From an uncultured Sphingomonadales bacterium (GTDB lineage Bacteria; Pseudomonadota; Alphaproteobacteria; Sphingomonadales; Sphingomonadaceae), in assembly GCA_937898535.1 (NCBI GenBank), contig CALDKP010000237.1, positions 1-5,979 of the forward strand: a stretch of 5,979 nucleotides of DNA, read 5' to 3'. A model generated the notes under the pieces. The model searched no databases. It worked only from the letters and a program-made list of their open reading frames with translations, and was not told the origin of the DNA. Below are positions 4,194 to 5,979 of this stretch, piece after piece. Within the stretch, counting starts at the first letter, position 1; each line of letters begins with the position of its first letter. A program made the position numbers and the translations under genes.

Positions 4194-4381
4194 CACCCAT
4201 TGCCGAGATACTTCGCCGCATCCGTCCGCTCGCAAGGCACCATCAAATAGCACACTTGCGCGGGATCATATCGAGCGAGCAGGGCGGGAACGTACACAAG
4301 ACGAGCGTGAGGATTCGGGAATTGCAGGCGGCTTTGAAGCCGATCTTGAACCGTCAGCTCCGCAAGGAGAATGCCGCTTGA
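4190..4381 (+). CDS. Hypothetical 63-aa phage protein before methyltransferase
   Basis: The small basic helical protein starts MTPIAEILRRIRPLARHHQI and continues AHLRGIISSEQGGNVHKTSV, ending KPILNRQLRKENAA. The pattern H-x-Q-I-A-H-L-R and the QLR-x-EN ending look familiar from small genes next to phage cytosine methyltransferases, but I cannot name a domain. It is joined by 4-base overlaps on both sides (ATGA in front, TTGA behind). AAGGAG near its 3' end (4364-4369) is the ribosome site of the methyltransferase. It is thus part of the same translational unit. Confidence 0.7.
   Translation: MTPIAEILRRIRPLARHHQIAHLRGIISSEQGGNVHKTSVRIRELQAALKPILNRQLRKENAA
4364..4369 (+). promoter_or_regulatory. 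Ribosome binding site fixing a TTG start
   Basis: AAGGAG stands 8 bases before TTG 4378. It decides the methyltransferase start, because the long in-frame extension back to ATG 4138 would run through two other genes in different frames and adds no family sequence before the first conserved motif. Confidence 0.75.
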
Positions 4382-5151
4382 ACGTTTTGGACCTTTTTAG
4401 CGGAATAGGCGGCTTTTCGCTGGGGTTAGAACGTGCCGGCATGAGAACCGTCGCGTTCTGTGAGATCGAGCCGTTTCAACGCGGCGTTCTAAGGAAGAAC
4501 TTCCCCCATGTCCCACAATACGAAGACGTTAGAACGCTCACAGCCGAAACCCTCGCAAGAGACGGAATCAACTTCGTTGACGTTATCTGTGGCGGATTCC
4601 CCTGCCAAGACATCAGTGCGGCCGGCAAAGGTGCGGGCATTGAAGGCGAACGAAGCGGACTTTGGTCAGAAATCGCCAGACTGGTTGGCGAACTTCGACC
4701 ACGCTACCTTGTCGTGGAGAACAGCTCAATGTTGCTTAGTCGAGGGCTTGGAAAGGTTCTCGGAGACTTGGCCGCGCTCGGGTACGATGCGGAATGGGAA
4801 TGCATACCAGCGGCGAGCGTGGGTGCCCCGCATATCCGTGACCGGATTTGGCTACTTGCCTACCCCAGACAAGAGTTGCGGCAAGATGTACGGGGACACG
4901 TCGGATTTTGTGACGTGCTTCCGCGCCGAGACCGTGGGGACGCGACCGAGTGGGGCACAGATCGGGAGCTCGCTCCGCTGGTGCCCGGAGTTGATCCGAG
5001 AGCGCCTTCGGACTGGTGGCTTCATCAATCCCGTGTGGACCGAACGGCTAATGGGCTTCCCGGACAATTGGACAGAATTGGAGCCTGCGGAAACGCGGTA
5101 GTGCCGCAAATCCCCGAACTTATCGGGCGAGCAATCATGAGGACAGCATGA
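4378..5151 (+). CDS. dcm: Phage DNA (cytosine-5) methyltransferase
   Basis: The 257-aa enzyme transfers a methyl group from S-adenosylmethionine to C5 of cytosine. Starting at TTG 4378, residues 5-13 are motif I DLFSGIGGF (AdoMet site). FCEIEPF (27-33) is motif II; CGGFPCQDIS holds the catalytic Cys76; ENSS (114-117) is motif VI with Ser in place of the usual Val; and APHIRDRIW (150-158) is motif VIII. DRIGACGNAVVPQIPELIGR (232-251) is motif X. Only about 70 residues lie between motifs VIII and X, so the target-recognition region is very short. The target sequence cannot be read from this. A phage would use it for self-protection from host restriction, or for regulation. It overlaps its neighbours by TTGA and ATGA. 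A second open frame is nested inside it (4508-5101). Confidence 0.92.
   Translation: MNVLDLFSGIGGFSLGLERAGMRTVAFCEIEPFQRGVLRKNFPHVPQYEDVRTLTAETLARDGINFVDVICGGFPCQDISAAGKGAGIEGERSGLWSEIARLVGELRPRYLVVENSSMLLSRGLGKVLGDLAALGYDAEWECIPAASVGAPHIRDRIWLLAYPRQELRQDVRGHVGFCDVLPRRDRGDATEWGTDRELAPLVPGVDPRAPSDWWLHQSRVDRTANGLPGQLDRIGACGNAVVPQIPELIGRAIMRTA
4508..5101 (+). CDS. Nested +1-frame ORF inside the methyltransferase gene
   Basis: A 197-codon frame starts at ATG 4508, with AAGGAAG 10 bases upstream, and lies wholly inside the methyltransferase gene. Its product is not random-looking. WRTAQCCLVEGLERFSETWP and RSGTMRNGNAYQR, then GFGYLPTPDKS, then NPVWTERLMGFPDNWTELEP resemble motifs I know from phage hypothetical proteins. 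The last segment also resembles motif IX of standard cytosine methyltransferases (...LMGFPDxW...). It ends at TAG 5101, exactly over motif X of the other frame. It could be a truly dual-coding overlapping gene, the source of a frameshifted methyltransferase with an alternative recognition region, or a shadow kept open because the methyltransferase motifs are conserved. Confidence 0.45.
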   Translation: MSHNTKTLERSQPKPSQETESTSLTLSVADSPAKTSVRPAKVRALKANEADFGQKSPDWLANFDHATLSWRTAQCCLVEGLERFSETWPRSGTMRNGNAYQRRAWVPRISVTGFGYLPTPDKSCGKMYGDTSDFVTCFRAETVGTRPSGAQIGSSLRWCPELIRERLRTGGFINPVWTERLMGFPDNWTELEPAETR

Positions 5152-5558
5152 TCGTCCTGCATCTCCCATTCCCTCCCTCAGTCAATGAGGCAAACAAGTT
5201 CGGCAAGCGCGGGTATTACCCAAGCGAGGCAAAGAAACGTTTCAAGCAGGATGCCAAGGCGCTTTTCCTGACACAGAAACGGTCGTTGGCAGGGCAGAAG
5301 GTCAAAGGGCCATTCACCTATCACCTGATCGTCAACCGCGCCCAGCGAGGCCCGCTAAGCGATGGTGACAACCTTGCGAAGTATCCACTCGACTGCGCGC
5401 AAAAGTTCGGCCTGATCGAAAACGACAAGCTGGCAGAAGGCGGCTCCTGGAGTTGGGGAGAGTGCGAATTCGGGGCCATGCTTTTAATTCATCCATGTGT
5501 AAACCGCGTTTCTGAAACCTCACACAGCGAGACAGAGAATGAGCGAGCCGGGGCATAA
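5148..5558 (+). CDS. rusA: RusA-like Holliday junction endonuclease
   Basis: The 136-aa protein begins MIVLHLPFPPSVNEANKFGK, matching the RusA opening (LPxPPSxN). It also holds PLSDGDNLAKYPLDCAQKFG followed by LIENDK, the catalytic pattern D-x-DN...D. Asp72, Asp74 and Asp93 have the same spacing as Asp70, Asp72 and Asp91 of E. coli RusA. These residues bind Mg2+ and cut four-way DNA junctions symmetrically, resolving recombination or replication intermediates of the phage. The length is slightly above the usual 120. The last 20 residues (SETSHSETENERAGA region) are polar and overlap the next gene, probably an unstructured tail. The start ATG 5148 overlaps the methyltransferase stop (ATGA). 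Confidence 0.85.
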   Translation: MIVLHLPFPPSVNEANKFGKRGYYPSEAKKRFKQDAKALFLTQKRSLAGQKVKGPFTYHLIVNRAQRGPLSDGDNLAKYPLDCAQKFGLIENDKLAEGGSWSWGECEFGAMLLIHPCVNRVSETSHSETENERAGA

Positions 5559-5733
5559 TTCAAAAGAGCAGTTGCGGGCCATTGTCGAGCGGGTGGAGCG
5601 CGTAAATGAGGAGATCAAGGATTTGACCTCGGGGCGTGGCGACATTTTCACCGAAGCCAAAAGCAACGGCTTTGACGTGAAGGCGTTGCGTGCGGTCATC
5701 CGGCTTCGCGCAAGCTACGCCGGGACAAACTGA
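5539..5733 (+). CDS. GapR-like nucleoid protein (DUF2312 family)
   Basis: The 64-aa protein has the core of GapR: SKEQLRAIVERVERVNEEIK, then DLTSGRGDIFTEAKSNGFDV and KALRAVIRLR. The pattern of helix, then (Y/F)xEAKxxGFDxKxLRxxxRLR, is characteristic. In Caulobacter GapR is a tetramer that encloses overtwisted AT-rich DNA and helps topoisomerases ahead of replication forks. The family is found mainly in Alphaproteobacteria and their phages, which is the best taxonomic clue in this window. At 64 aa it is shorter than chromosomal GapR (about 85-90), lacking part of the C-terminal helices. It overlaps the RusA-like gene by 20 bases with only a weak GAGACAGAG before ATG 5539. It is the last gene before the terminator. 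Confidence 0.85.
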   Translation: MSEPGHNSKEQLRAIVERVERVNEEIKDLTSGRGDIFTEAKSNGFDVKALRAVIRLRASYAGTN

Positions 5734-5751
5734 CCGACGCCACAGCTAACA

Positions 5752-5783
5752 AAAAGCCGGGCGGGGAAACCTGTCCGGCTTTT
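5752..5783 (+). terminator. Intrinsic terminator of the rightward early operon
   Basis: The arms AAAAGCCGG (5752-5760) and CCGGCTTTT (5775-5783) form a perfect 9-bp stem with a 14-base loop that can add a short GGG/CCT inner pairing. A T-rich run (TTTTCTTTT, 5780-5788) follows. Because the left arm starts with A's, it could also stop leftward transcripts. It lies 18 bases after the GapR-like stop and marks the end of the operon that began at 2110. Confidence 0.88.
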
Positions 5784-5789
5784 CTTTTG

Positions 5790-5979
5790 AAGAATTGACG
5801 AGTGATGATTACCTCCGGCTATCTCCGCTTCGCTACGGTTCCCCAAAGAGTGTCATGGGCATTGCATCATCATCGGTGGGGAGAGGGGATTCGCTTCATG
5901 TCCGCACAATGTTATGCACCAAGAAGGCCATGAAATGATTTAAAATGCTCCAATCAAAAGGGGGATCATTGCTGATCCC
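5790..5979. other. Intergenic region, no supported gene
   Basis: No frame here has both a start with a ribosome site and protein-like composition. The longest candidate, 42 codons from ATG 5805 to TGA 5933, has none. The segment becomes AT-rich after about 5905 and includes ATTTAAAATG (5939-5948), which could hold a -10 element for a gene beyond the window, but no convincing -35 is present. It is probably a promoter-bearing junction between the early operon and the next module. Confidence 0.5.
5962..5979. repeat. Perfect inverted repeat at right edge
   Basis: GGGATCA (5962-5968), loop TTGC, TGATCCC (5973-5979). AAAAGG precedes the left arm. If the bases after the window read CCTTTT the stem would extend to 9 or more pairs followed by T's, a bidirectional terminator. 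Otherwise it may be an operator dyad. The sequence ends too early to decide. Confidence 0.5.

Noticed and set aside
4138..4377. Methyltransferase start at ATG 4138
   Set aside because: It would overlap two coupled genes in other frames and adds no conserved residues. TTG 4378 has AAGGAG at the right distance and begins right before motif I.
4852..5169. Minus-strand 105-aa ORF within the methyltransferase gene
   Set aside because: It has no ribosome site and no recognisable motif. Its openness follows from the GC-rich coding strand opposite.
5805..5933. 42-codon ORF after the early terminator
   Set aside because: No ribosome site, unnatural composition (HHHRW, PRRP), and no operon context.

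Overview
The window looks like the immunity and early (replication/recombination) region of a temperate phage or prophage of an alphaproteobacterium, probably Rhizobiales (Bradyrhizobium/Methylobacterium-like). Support: two divergent gene blocks around a CI/Cro-type switch; small genes joined by 4-base start/stop overlaps; phage-type DNA cytosine methyltransferase, RusA-like resolvase and DnaA-domain-IV protein; and a GapR (DUF2312) homologue, a family essentially limited to Alphaproteobacteria. The host assignment is inference.

Left block (bases 1-2031, minus strand). Reading leftward from the switch: a short XRE-family repressor (2016-1672), a small reading frame in phase behind its stop codon (1671-1528), and an intrinsic terminator (1506-1484). 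A second leftward operon follows, apparently starting near two copies of a 16-bp motif (1414-1464): a 49-aa protein (1363-1214), an 88-aa protein (1153-887), a pentapeptide-repeat protein with 13 repeats (811-242) and a partial gene running off the left edge (202-1). A 31-bp block with a GC hairpin is duplicated just upstream of the 49-aa gene and of the pentapeptide gene.

Switch (about 2005-2110). Three more copies of the motif (consensus TTTCAGTANTGCTATG in the direction of transcription) lie between the repressor and the Cro-like gene. The five copies are the best candidates for shared promoter/operator sites of the lysogeny circuit.

Right block (2110-5733, plus strand). Cro-like HTH, HTH protein, 58-aa protein, membrane protein, 39-aa protein, DnaA-domain-IV protein, Myb/SANT-like protein, 63-aa protein, cytosine methyltransferase, RusA-like nuclease, GapR-like protein, then an intrinsic terminator (5752-5783). 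Most junctions are ATGA, GTGA or TTGA overlaps, indicating one translationally coupled operon. DnaA-IV and GapR-like proteins would act on replication or chromosome topology, the methyltransferase on DNA modification, and RusA on branched DNA.

Structures the simple gene list misses: (1) a 75-nt tRNA-Thr(UGU)-like cloverleaf with encoded CCA at 2581-2655, inside the 3' part of an HTH reading frame; (2) a 29-aa single-pass membrane peptide on the opposite strand directly beside it (2747-2658); (3) a 197-codon reading frame nested in the methyltransferase gene in the +1 frame (4508-5101), with protein-like motifs of its own; (4) the five-copy regulatory motif. The last 190 bases (5790-5979) hold no convincing gene and end in a perfect palindrome that may be half of a terminator.
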